Shown piece by piece: positions 43,158-51,949 of a stretch of 64,000 nucleotides of DNA. The stretch covers positions 310,001 to 374,000 of the forward strand of contig CAVYGM010000004.1 of assembly GCA_963768025.1 (NCBI GenBank), given 5' to 3'. Numbering within the stretch: position 1 is the first letter of the stretch; the number at the start of each line of letters is the position of its first letter. The notes below the pieces were generated by a model, which was not told the origin of the DNA, made no database searches, and worked only from the letters and a program-made list of their open reading frames with translations. This DNA is from CAVYGM01 sp963768025. GTDB lineage: Bacteria; Bacteroidota; Bacteroidia; Cytophagales; Spirosomataceae. The translations under genes were made by a program, and so were the position numbers.

Positions 43158-45563
43158 TTATTGCCGTGCCCCCGGCTTTACCTCAAACGTAAACGCTCCA
43201 CTCCCAGCTTCCCCACCGGCGGTAAGGCCCTGCACTACCACGCGATAGGTACCTGTTTGATCGGAGGTATAGAAATCGACCCCTACCTTGCCCTGCGCAT
43301 TGGGGACGAGCGTAGGAGACCAGTGCAGCAGGTTACGAAAATCGGGCAGGCGGCTTTCGCGGCTTAATGGGGTGTCGTAACGGGGTGCGTAGAATTCCCG
43401 GTGTGACTGGGCAAACTGGTAGGAAACCACCAACGCCCGTGGGTCGAGGGGGAACCCTCCCAAATCGCCTTTGTAGGTGGTGTAGCTGACAATACCCGAG
43501 AACGATAAATGTCCCAGGTAGTACAGAGCATCCACCACTTCCAGTTTCTGTACCTTCAGGGGATCAAATTCCATGATTTTGTTGGTATTAAAGACCGGGA
43601 TCCCATCGAGCAAAATGAGAGGGTCTTGATTAAAAATACCTCCCTGCGGAGTGACTCTATCAACAACCAGAAAACGGAAATCGCCCTGTCGTTTTCGAAC
43701 AAATACGCCGGGTACGTACTCCCGCATGACTTCTTCCATAGTTGGGAAACGTGTAAAGGCATCCAGGAAATACCGTTCGCTAGGTTTGCCAAAAAAGGCC
43801 AGCGTATCCGTGCCGGTGTACACAGCTTGCGGCGACGGACGGAGCATGAAGGAATTGAGCGTTTGCATGTTGATGCTGCGCGTAAGCAGTTGGGAGCCCT
43901 GTTGGGGTCTATATAAACCCTGCGGCCAGCGGCGGGAGGAAACCTGTTCGGAGTACGGACTGCTGATTTCGATGCGATAGGTGCTGTCCTGCCGGGTGTT
44001 GGTCTGGATGATCACCTCTTGTCTATCAAAAAGCTTTTTCACCTCAAACCTGAGGTTACCCAGGGAATCGCTTTGGGCCAGGAACAACCGGGCCTTCAGG
44101 CCAGGCGTGGCCAAAAAGGCGCTAATGCGGCCGACGGGTTGGTTCGTAAGGGTACTAAGCACTCTTCCCTTTACGAAGTGCCCCTCGTACTCGGGCAGGT
44201 AGGCAAAGGTAGGCTGGGTACCCGTGAGGATAGTATCCCAGCGGAAGCGACTCCACCCGTGGGTAAGCATCAGATTGTCCAGGGCTTCGTCGGCTTCCGG
44301 GCCTACTGCCTGGGTGTAATAGTCGGGCGACTCTACGGTTCCTTTCAGGTCGGAAGTAAGCCACAGGTAGTTTTCGATGGTGGTAGCCTCGGACTGGGGC
44401 AGGGAGTCGAGTAGGTACACCGACACCGACAGGGAGGCTGGAAGGGCCGAGGCCGCACTAGCGGTCAAATCCAGGTGTACTTTGTCGCGGGTCGGGTATT
44501 CATTTTTATCCGCTACCGCTCGAATCGCCAGCCGACCGGTGGGACGCTTGAAATAAAGGCGCTCGCATACCGGCTGGCGGTTGGAGTTGAACACCGTGAG
44601 ATGGGTAATCCCCTCACCCAAAGCATACTTATCCAGCACAAATACGGCTTGACCATTGCGGATAGCCCGGGCTTCGGAATGGATGGAACCCAGTCGGGTA
44701 TGAGCCAGCAAAAATACTTCCGACGCCGCCGGTATAGTAGAGTGAGCGGATACCGTAACGGTCAGCAACCGATCCGTGGAGTCCCGAACCAGCATAGCGT
44801 AGCCCTGGCTTTGAGCCGTCGGCATAGGATAGGTGAAGGTAGCTCCCGTCTTATCCCGCAAAACGGCCCGGTACTCCGACCCGTTTTCAGGCTTTAGGGA
44901 AAAGGTACCTATCCCAAACCTCCGTGGTTGAAACCGAAGCAGGGTATCATTTTGCTGATTGACGATGAACCCCTGAAAATCCAGGCCTTTTCCTTCTTTG
45001 TCAATGGCCCGAAAGGCAACCCGATTTTCCAGCTGACTTACCAGATGCCCCCCCTCGGGAAAAAATTGCAGATCATAGGCGGGGGACGATTGCGCCTGAA
45101 CGGACGAAGTTTCAGGTTTTAGAAAAGGATTGAGAATGGTTACGGAGGTTTCAAAATAGAAATCAGCTCCGAAGTTTTTCATCCAGTTGGTATAGCTCCG
45201 CACGGTATACGTACCGCTGGCCAGCGTGGCCGGGATTGCCAGTGAGCCGTCTCCCTGCCCTTTGGCCAGGGTAATCTGGGTTTGAGCTACGGAATTCTGC
45301 TCCTTATCCAGGATATCCAGGTAGGCTATCTTGCTTATATCCAGGGGTACATGTCCTCCCGCCTCTACACAGTAAGCTTTGAACCACAGGGTTTCACCCA
45401 CTACGTACAGGGGGCGGTCCAGATGGACGAATAATTTTTCCTGGAACGTACGGCTGGCGTAGTCGGAAAAGTTTTTTTGAATGGGATCGAAAGGAGCTTT
45501 CTGCGCCTGGGCTCCATAGAAAAGCAACAGAAAAAGTATCCAAACCGGGTACGTATGCTTCAT
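43158..45563 (-). CDS. MG2-like macroglobulin / plug-like domain envelope protein
   Basis: An 801-residue exported protein (signal peptide ending AQAQ, ATG 45563). The N-terminal part resembles macroglobulin MG2-type beta domains: EKLFVHLDRPLYVVGETLWF, LDILDKEQNSVAQTQITL and SGTYTVRSYTNWMKNFG. Further beta-sandwich repeats follow. At about residues 590-730 lies a segment resembling a TonB-receptor plug: TRFPTMEEVMREYVPGVFVR, DPLILLDGIPVFNTNKIMEF, DPLKVQKLEVVDALYYLG. No barrel follows the plug-like part; the protein ends with a beta domain (VDFYTSDQTGTYRVVVQGL). It is the last gene of a four-gene envelope operon. Its function is unknown. Confidence 0.78.
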   Translation of the reverse strand: MKHTYPVWILFLLLFYGAQAQKAPFDPIQKNFSDYASRTFQEKLFVHLDRPLYVVGETLWFKAYCVEAGGHVPLDISKIAYLDILDKEQNSVAQTQITLAKGQGDGSLAIPATLASGTYTVRSYTNWMKNFGADFYFETSVTILNPFLKPETSSVQAQSSPAYDLQFFPEGGHLVSQLENRVAFRAIDKEGKGLDFQGFIVNQQNDTLLRFQPRRFGIGTFSLKPENGSEYRAVLRDKTGATFTYPMPTAQSQGYAMLVRDSTDRLLTVTVSAHSTIPAASEVFLLAHTRLGSIHSEARAIRNGQAVFVLDKYALGEGITHLTVFNSNRQPVCERLYFKRPTGRLAIRAVADKNEYPTRDKVHLDLTASAASALPASLSVSVYLLDSLPQSEATTIENYLWLTSDLKGTVESPDYYTQAVGPEADEALDNLMLTHGWSRFRWDTILTGTQPTFAYLPEYEGHFVKGRVLSTLTNQPVGRISAFLATPGLKARLFLAQSDSLGNLRFEVKKLFDRQEVIIQTNTRQDSTYRIEISSPYSEQVSSRRWPQGLYRPQQGSQLLTRSINMQTLNSFMLRPSPQAVYTGTDTLAFFGKPSERYFLDAFTRFPTMEEVMREYVPGVFVRKRQGDFRFLVVDRVTPQGGIFNQDPLILLDGIPVFNTNKIMEFDPLKVQKLEVVDALYYLGHLSFSGIVSYTTYKGDLGGFPLDPRALVVSYQFAQSHREFYAPRYDTPLSRESRLPDFRNLLHWSPTLVPNAQGKVGVDFYTSDQTGTYRVVVQGLTAGGEAGSGAFTFEVKPGARQ

Positions 45564-45657
45564 GGATTTAGCTTTGGTATATATCGTTCTCACAGGAGTT
45601 CATTGTAGGTATCAGAGTGGTAAAGCATCCCTTCGTCTTCGTAGTGGTGCATGTGGC

Positions 45658-46785
45658 TTACTTCCAGAACAGAGGGCGTTTGTTGGTACCACCCCGAAGG
45701 CGACAATCGGCGCAATTCTGAGGGCCCATGATGTATAAAGGCGTAAAAGAGCCCTCCGGCAAATACTCCGTCAGGATCAGATCATACGAGTCCAGTACTT
45801 CCAGGGCCGTGAGGGTATCGGTTGGGTCGCAGGTGGCGTTCTGTCCCAGGTTTTCCGTAACAAATAGCCGCTGTTCCTGCTGGGTTGAGGCCCCAAAGTA
45901 CCCAAAAACCAGTTCTTTCGGGTCGCTCAGGGAGGTGATGTTGCCAGTAATCTGGGCGGGTTGCGGATCAAAAAGGCTACCGGTTCGTTCGGTGGTTTTG
46001 GAGAGGTTGTTCCAATACTCAAACTCTTCCTGGGTAAGGCCAAACTGCTTCACCAATATACTGTACTTTATAAGGAGCTTTCCGGAAGAGGTCGGCACGT
46101 AGGTTACCACCTGGTCTTTGATGATGTCCTGGGTGAGTTTGATCGTGGACCCCAGTACAATGGTGGAAGCTTTGGCTCCGGTCCAGCAGGTATTGATGTT
46201 TTCGGTACGAGACACGATCTGCTTATTTACCAGTTCGTAGGCCGAATACAAGGGCATGTAATATTCCCAGGTTTCGTCGAAGCTCCACCGGTAAAACCGG
46301 GTTTTGTTGGTCTGGTCGTGGGTATTCACAAAAATCCGCAGACCTTCCCTCCCTGGATTTATTTTATAGGTCAAGCTGTCGATGGCGGGAGTTTTTATGA
46401 CGGGAACGTAGGTAGACAGGTACTCCCGGCTATTACTGGTTCTGATCCGAAGGCGGAATTTCTCCGTGGTATTGTAGGAAGTAGCCGCCAGGTGGTAGAT
46501 CCCCTTCTCGGCTTCTACAAAAGTAAACCGGCTGCCCTTGTCACCCTCCACGGTAATCCGGGCTCTGAGTTCGGCCTTGGGTAAGCCTTTGTCGTATACG
46601 TTTTGCGTGCGGCTCAGCTTGATCTGGCTGCTGGCCCCGACAGTGGTATTCAGAAAGCCATCCACCACCAGGTACTGGCTGGCGTTGGTGATTTCGGGAG
46701 GGGCAAAAGGCTCTATGCAACTTTTAAGTAGGAGAAGCCCCAGCAACAGGCCCGGAAGGTACAGCAATTTGAGAAGTTTGTTCAC
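45658..46785 (-). CDS. DUF4249 family lipoprotein
   Basis: A 375-residue lipoprotein starting with GTG at 46785. The upstream open frame has no signal, while this start gives NKLLKLLYLP and the lipobox LKSC. DUF4249 features follow: CIEPFAPPEITNASQYLVVD, GFLNTTVGASSQIKLSRTQN, YNTTEKFRLRIRTSNSREYL, TPAIDSLTYKI, SFDETWEYYMPL, SVLVKQFGLTQEEFEYWNNL-like ILVKQFGLTQEEFEYW and GSLFDPQPAQITGNI. In Bacteroidota, DUF4249 lipoproteins nearly always follow an STN-TonB receptor, as here (22 bases). The pair is assumed to act together at the outer membrane; its substrate is not known. Confidence 0.9.
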   Translation of the reverse strand: MNKLLKLLYLPGLLLGLLLLKSCIEPFAPPEITNASQYLVVDGFLNTTVGASSQIKLSRTQNVYDKGLPKAELRARITVEGDKGSRFTFVEAEKGIYHLAATSYNTTEKFRLRIRTSNSREYLSTYVPVIKTPAIDSLTYKINPGREGLRIFVNTHDQTNKTRFYRWSFDETWEYYMPLYSAYELVNKQIVSRTENINTCWTGAKASTIVLGSTIKLTQDIIKDQVVTYVPTSSGKLLIKYSILVKQFGLTQEEFEYWNNLSKTTERTGSLFDPQPAQITGNITSLSDPKELVFGYFGASTQQEQRLFVTENLGQNATCDPTDTLTALEVLDSYDLILTEYLPEGSFTPLYIMGPQNCADCRLRGGTNKRPLFWK

Positions 46786-46807
46786 CGTGTGCTTGATGCT
46801 TTTATAG

Positions 46808-49563
46808 TTAAAATCTGAAATTGTACGTGATGGTCGGGATGGGCTGACCAAAAATAGAAAGCTTATACCCACTGACTACGCCACCGCGGGTCTGGAAATA
46901 CACCGACGACGGGTTCTTGCGTCCCAGCAGGTTGTACACGGCCACCGTCCAGGAGCTGTGCGCCAGCTTTCGGATCTTGTGGTTTCCCTCAATGTTCATG
47001 GAAGCATCCACCCGGTAGTAATCCGGGATGCGGTACTGGTTGCGTTCGGAATAGTACACCCGCTGCGCGCCATCAATGGTGTACTTGCCGATGGGCGGGG
47101 TGTAGGGGCGGCCGGTACTATACGTAAAGTTGAACGACAAACTAAACCGGTGACTCAGCCGGTAGTTGCTGATGATGGTGAGGTCGTGGGGCTTGTCGTA
47201 ATTGCTGGGGTAGTAGCTGCCGCCGTTGGGAGCATCGGGCGAGTCGCGGTCCAGCGCCCTGAGCAGCGAGCGCGAGTAAGTGTAGCCAATCCAGCCGTTG
47301 AGCTTACCGGTCATTTTCTTAATCATAAGCTCTATCCCGTACGCTTTTCCCTGCGTAGCGATCACGGCGGTTTCGATCTCATGGTTCATAAAGAGCGAAT
47401 CCCCGCCCCGGTAGTCGAGGAAGTTCTTTATGTTTTTGTAATACCCCTCGATGGATAGCTCTATCTTATTCCCCCGCGGCGTTTTTGTACAGTCCCACCG
47501 CGATCTGATCACCCAGCTGGGGTTTGATATAGGTATCACTCAGCTTCCAAATGTCCGTCGGCGAGGCGGCCATGGTGTTCGAAAGCAGGTGGATGTACTG
47601 CCGCAGGGTGTTGTAGCTCACCTTCAAAGCCAGGTCACCGGCCAGCAGGTAGCGGGCCGATAGCCGGTACTCGGGGCCACCGTAGTTTTTGATTAGCTTT
47701 CCGGCGGCGTAGGTCTGGGTACCGTCGCCGTACAACTTACTGATCGGATAGCCCGCCACGTAGGTATTGACGGTTTTGGGTCCCAGGTAGTTGAACATGG
47801 AAAATCGCAGTCCGGCCGTAACTAGCAGCCTGGGATTTACCTCAAATCTATCTTCCAGAAACACCGCGCTTTCCTGCCCCTGCTCGGCTTCCAGGGCGTC
47901 AGGGATAATCAGCGACTCGCTGCTACGGGGCTGGAAGGTACCCGGCGAGAGTTTGTAATGAATGGTACTCACCCCGTATTCCAGCGTGTGCCGGGAGTTA
48001 AGGAGGTAGTTGAACTCGGCCTTGCCACTGGTTTGGTTGATTCCAAAACTCAGGTCGAAGGAATTGAGCGGTACCTGCTCGCTGGCAATGGCGTAGCGGT
48101 AGGTACTTTGGGAGGCAGTGAAGGTAGCGTACAATTTGCCACTGAACGTATGCTTCCATTTCAGGGAAGCGAACTGGTTCTGGTAGCCGGTACAGCGTAT
48201 CACCAAAGAGCCGGAAGCTGTCGTTGCTCAGGTACCCGGTCAGGTATACGCTGTTCTTTTCGTTGATTTCGTGGCTGATGTGGGCATTCACATCGTAGAA
48301 AGACGCCTTGCTTTTGTTGTAGGTCTGGCTTTCCAGTCGTTTTAACAGCCAGTTGGAGTACGTAGATCGCCCTCCGATCAGGAAGGAAGTTTTGTCCTTA
48401 ATAATAGGCCCTTCCAGCGTCAGGCGGCCGGTAATGAGACCGATCCCCCCCGAACCGACGAATTTTTTCTTGTTCCCGTCGCGGCTGTTGATGTCAAGAA
48501 CGGACGCTAGACGGCCACCAAAACGCGCCGGAATGGTGCTTTTGTACAGCTCCACATCTTTGAGGATATCCGGGTTAAAGGCCGAGAAGAAACCAAACAG
48601 GTGGGAAGGATTGTAGACCGTGGCGTCATTGAACAAAATCAAATTCTGATCCGCCGAGCCGCCGCGCACGTTGAGTCCCACACTGCTTTCTCCCACGGAT
48701 TTTACGCCCGGAATGGTCATGACCGTCCGCAAAATATCGGTTTCGCCCATTACGGTGGGAATCTGTTTGAGGGTTTTGATGGATAGCTTCACCTGCCCCA
48801 TGGAGGTTTCGGCCACGTTGGCATCCATGCCGGCCTTGATGGCTACCTCTTTGAGGGCGGTCACGCTTTCCAGCAGTTCGATGTCCAGCTTTCCGTCGGA
48901 GTAGAGCATTACCTGTCGGTAGCTTTCGCGCATGCCTACACTCTTGATCCGCAGGCGCTGCCGCCCCCGGGGGATGGTGAGGGAATAAAAGCCGAACACG
49001 TCCGTCGTAACCCCGATTTGGGGTGATTCGAGGTAGACCGCCGCGCCAATTACGGGTTCACCGTTCAAGGCGTTCCGCACGTAGCCCGACACCGTAGAGT
49101 TACCGGGAGTAATCCGGACTTTCCTCGGGCCTATCTCGTGAATCTTGTTTTCAGCCGTGGAAAGTAGCTTCTCTTGCTCTTCGGTGTCAGGGGCCGCGTA
49201 GGCTATGGCTTCCTGCGTGGGAGAGTCGGAAGGGAGCTGGGTGATGATGGGCGTGCCGCGGGTGATGAACACCCGATTCTGGCTATCAATGGCGTAGGTA
49301 TATTCTGTGTCTTTGAATACCAGACCCAATACCGTGCGCAGAGGCTGATCTTTTACCTGTAAAAATATTTGCAGGTTGTCGAGTCGGGAGGCGTCGTAAT
49401 AAAAGTAGTACTTGGTCTGGGACTCGATAACTTTTACAAAATCCTTAAACTTGATGTCATTGAACTGACCGCTGATTAGGTTGTCAGTGGGTGTTTGTGC
49501 CCAAGCGCCGTACGTACTCAGTACATACAGCATGACGAATAAAAATCCCCGGTAGTGTCTCAT
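46808..49563 (-). CDS. STN-domain TonB-dependent receptor (two apparent frameshifts)
   Basis: Three frames join into a 917-residue receptor. Correcting an extra base near 48187 restores TLYRYQNQFASLKWKH, and removing one G from the G5 run at 47471-47475 restores KNAAGNKIELSIEGYYKN. Domain order: signal peptide (ending AWAQ), STN/secretin-like domain (DIKFKDFVKVIESQTKYYFY), CarboxypepD_reg-like domain (STVSGYVRNALNGEPVIGAA), plug (PTVMGETDILRTVMTIPGVK, NVRGGSADQNLILFNDATVY) and a 22-strand-type barrel ending GQPIPTITYNFRF. The STN domain usually signals to a FecR-type anti-sigma factor, but none is seen here. Its start overlaps the upstream gene by 4 bases. Confidence 0.9.
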
Positions 49564-50300
49564 GGTTTGGTTAATTGATCGTAGTGGGCAGCCAGGGCGG
49601 TAATGGCGGCTTCGCGGTTTTCCCGAAAGCTAAGGCGTTGTTCGCGGAGATGCTTTTTCAAGGGTCGCTTTTGGTCTTCGAGCAGCATGAGCACCGAGCT
49701 CCGGGAATGAACGGAGTTGTATTGTCCGTTTTTGAAAATATAAAAAGCGTCTTTTTCGGGAAACTCGATCACGATCTTAGTATCCGTAATCTGTTGCAGA
49801 CGTTCTTTGGCCCGGCGGGCCAGGAGCCGGGAGGTACCCTGGTAGAGTACATCGTAAAATCCTGTCCGTAATCCGCCTGCCTCCGGTGTGTCGGCCATCA
49901 GGCGAATGAAGGAATGATCGGCCAGCGAAAAAGAGTGTACTTTTTCGCTTTGAAGCGCTACATTTCCAAAGCTCTTGACATACTTTATCACTACTTCGTC
50001 TTTTACGATATCGTACAGCATCGGCACGGATTTGAATAGCTGCCCATCGTACAGCACAGTACCAGGCACCCAGGCCTCCGACAAATAAAATTGGTGTTCT
50101 TCCGATCTACTGTCGTAAACGAAGTATTGCGGACCGTTGTAAAGGTGCTGCGACTCGGTAGTGGCGGAGTCGTACAGGGCAAGGGCATACTGACTACCAG
50201 GCACTTCCGTTCCCACGCGGGGTGCTCCGGGAACCTGGGCTAATAAGCTGGAAGTCAGACATGTAAAAATTAAAAAACTATACGTACATTGTTTCATCAT
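49560..50300 (-). CDS. Exported hypothetical protein leading the TonB/DUF4249 operon
   Basis: A 246-residue protein starting at ATG 50300 with a signal peptide ending SLLAQ. The mature part is beta-rich (NGPQYFVYDSRSEEHQFYLS, TVLYDGQLFKSVPMLYDIVK) and closes with a positively charged helical tail (RPLKKHLREQRLSFRENREA). I recognise no domain. Its stop overlaps the receptor start by 4 bases (ATGA-type coupling), so it is made with the receptor. Being first in the operon suggests an accessory role in the envelope, perhaps a periplasmic partner. Confidence 0.72.
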   Translation of the reverse strand: MMKQCTYSFLIFTCLTSSLLAQVPGAPRVGTEVPGSQYALALYDSATTESQHLYNGPQYFVYDSRSEEHQFYLSEAWVPGTVLYDGQLFKSVPMLYDIVKDEVVIKYVKSFGNVALQSEKVHSFSLADHSFIRLMADTPEAGGLRTGFYDVLYQGTSRLLARRAKERLQQITDTKIVIEFPEKDAFYIFKNGQYNSVHSRSSVLMLLEDQKRPLKKHLREQRLSFRENREAAITALAAHYDQLTKP

Positions 50301-50573
50301 ACTGAGCGGATACAGATTTATGAGGGTTACTCCTGGCAAACATACTTCTGCTTACACACGGGTACTACTATAAGTTGATTTTCGTTGCAGGTAAGGTTAA
50401 AAACAGGGTGGATAAAGCGGGATTTCGGATAGTTTCAGCATGCATGGTAGGAAGAAATCCCAAGTCCCGGATTGATAAGTATACTATTGTTATTTCTACT
50501 CTAATGAGTATGCAGACGAGAAAGAGGCCCCATGACCCCGTCAGGGAAATTTTCTCGACGTAAAGTTTCTCCC

Positions 50574-50581
50574 TATCTTTG
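50574..50581 (+). promoter_or_regulatory. Predicted -7 box for corA, at the start codon
   Basis: TATCTTTG, an exact TAnnTTTG match, ends only 5 bases before the corA ATG. If used, transcription would begin at or next to the start codon, giving a leaderless message. Confidence 0.4.
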
Positions 50582-50586
50582 AAAAT

Positions 50587-51531
50587 ATGGTACGTATTTA
50601 TTACAAAGAGGGCCGGCTGATTCGGCGCGAAACGGATGTACGCGAGTTGGGGCATATCAAAACTCCTCTGTGGATAGACTTGCAGTCGCCGTCCAAAGAA
50701 GAGGAGGAGTGGGTAGAAACCAAATGTGATATTGACTTTCAGACCCCGCAGGAAATTGTGGAGATTGAAAGTAGTGCGCGCTTCTTCGAACAGCACGATA
50801 CCATCAACGCTAATTCCAACTTCCTGCAAATCAATTCCGACGGTTATCAAACCTACCCGGTCTCGTTTATTCTGAGGGGCAGTGTGCTGTTTACCTATCG
50901 CCGGGGCGATTCCAAGAGCTTTGCGGATACGGTTAAGAAAATGAAGGTCAGCCCCGATACCTTTCAGACGGGCGTGGACTTTATGCTCATGCTGCTCGAA
51001 ACCCGCATCGAGGCCGATGCTGATTCGCTGGAAGCCATTTCACGGGATATTTCTTCCATTAGCAAGGATCTCATCCGAGAGCAGAAAGCCCGGCAGGAAG
51101 TCTTGATTCGGATCAGTTCATTGCAGGAAATTACGATGATGCTCCGTGAAACTTCTATTGACAAGCAGCGGGTGCTATCGGGTATTCTGCGCAGTCAGTA
51201 TTTTCCTGAAGACCGCAAGGAACATTTGCGCATCATCCTGAAAGACATCAGCTCCCTGCTTGAATACACAACTTTTAATTTTGAGCGGCTGGAATATTTA
51301 CAGAATACTTTCATGGGTTTGATCAATCTGGAACAGAGCCAGGTCATCAAAATCTTCACGGTGGTGACGATCATTTTTATGCCACCTACGCTCATTGCGG
51401 GCATTTTCGGCATGAACTTCGTGTCGTTACCTACCTCGGGCTGGTCGTGGGGGTTTTGGGCGTCGCTGATTCTGATGATTCTTTCTTCGTTGGTAGTCCT
51501 CTGGTTTTTCCGGCGCAAGAAGTGGATCTGA
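50587..51531 (+). CDS. corA: CorA family magnesium transporter
   Basis: A 314-residue CorA protein, which forms a homopentameric Mg2+ (and Co2+/Ni2+) channel in the inner membrane. The N-terminal cytoplasmic domain is alpha/beta and acidic. A long helical stalk runs from about 130 to 250 (SLEAISRDISSISKDLIREQ). Two C-terminal membrane helices follow. The signature GMNF lies at residues 275-278 in IAGIFGMNFVSLPTSGW, the selectivity loop, and the protein ends with a basic RRKKWI. Everything expected is present. It is transcribed divergently from the envelope operon and convergent with atpC across a shared terminator. Confidence 0.94.
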   Translation: MVRIYYKEGRLIRRETDVRELGHIKTPLWIDLQSPSKEEEEWVETKCDIDFQTPQEIVEIESSARFFEQHDTINANSNFLQINSDGYQTYPVSFILRGSVLFTYRRGDSKSFADTVKKMKVSPDTFQTGVDFMLMLLETRIEADADSLEAISRDISSISKDLIREQKARQEVLIRISSLQEITMMLRETSIDKQRVLSGILRSQYFPEDRKEHLRIILKDISSLLEYTTFNFERLEYLQNTFMGLINLEQSQVIKIFTVVTIIFMPPTLIAGIFGMNFVSLPTSGWSWGFWASLILMILSSLVVLWFFRRKKWI

Positions 51532-51540
51532 AAGGCAGAA

Positions 51541-51575
51541 AAAAAGCGAACGAGCTTGATGCTGGTTCGCTTTTT
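51541..51575. terminator. Bidirectional terminator between corA and atpC
   Basis: AAAAAGCGAAC / GTTCGCTTTTT, an 11-bp stem with A and T runs on both sides, between convergent genes. Confidence 0.9.
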
Positions 51576-51641
51576 CGAAGAAGGTGACGGCCGGAAAGAA
51601 GGCCATTACCCAGTATAACCTCTTGGCCTGGAAGTAAGAAA

Positions 51642-51884
51642 TTACAGAATGGCTTCGGCTAGTACGAGTACTTTGTTTTTTAGTACCTCCACCACACCGC
51701 CATCAATCCTGAAAACCTGCTTTGTACTTCCGGTGTCCACGGTAAGATCACCTACCCCGAGTGTGCTTACCAGGGGAGCGTGGTTGTTCAGTACCTGAAA
51801 CTGCCCCTCCGTACCGGGAAAGGTAACGGCGGCGGCTTCTCCAGAAAATACTTTCTTATCAGGCGTAATTATTTCTAGTTTCAT
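51642..51884 (-). CDS. atpC: F1 ATP synthase epsilon subunit
   Basis: An 80-residue short form of the epsilon subunit, containing the N-terminal beta-barrel only: MKLEIITPDKKVFSGEAAAV, TFPGTEGQFQVLNNHAPLVS, TLGVGDLTVDT and FRIDGGVVEVLKNKVLVLAE. The C-terminal helical hairpin present in E. coli epsilon, which can lock the enzyme, is missing, as is usual in Bacteroidota. It couples F1 rotation to the c-ring. It lies 65 bases after atpD, with which it forms a two-gene unit separate from the other ATP synthase genes. Confidence 0.94.
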   Translation of the reverse strand: MKLEIITPDKKVFSGEAAAVTFPGTEGQFQVLNNHAPLVSTLGVGDLTVDTGSTKQVFRIDGGVVEVLKNKVLVLAEAIL

Positions 51885-51949
51885 GAGTCGTCGCTTATGA
51901 TAGGAAGTTTGTCGTTCCCGGTTGGATTAGGAAACGACAAATCCGTTAT

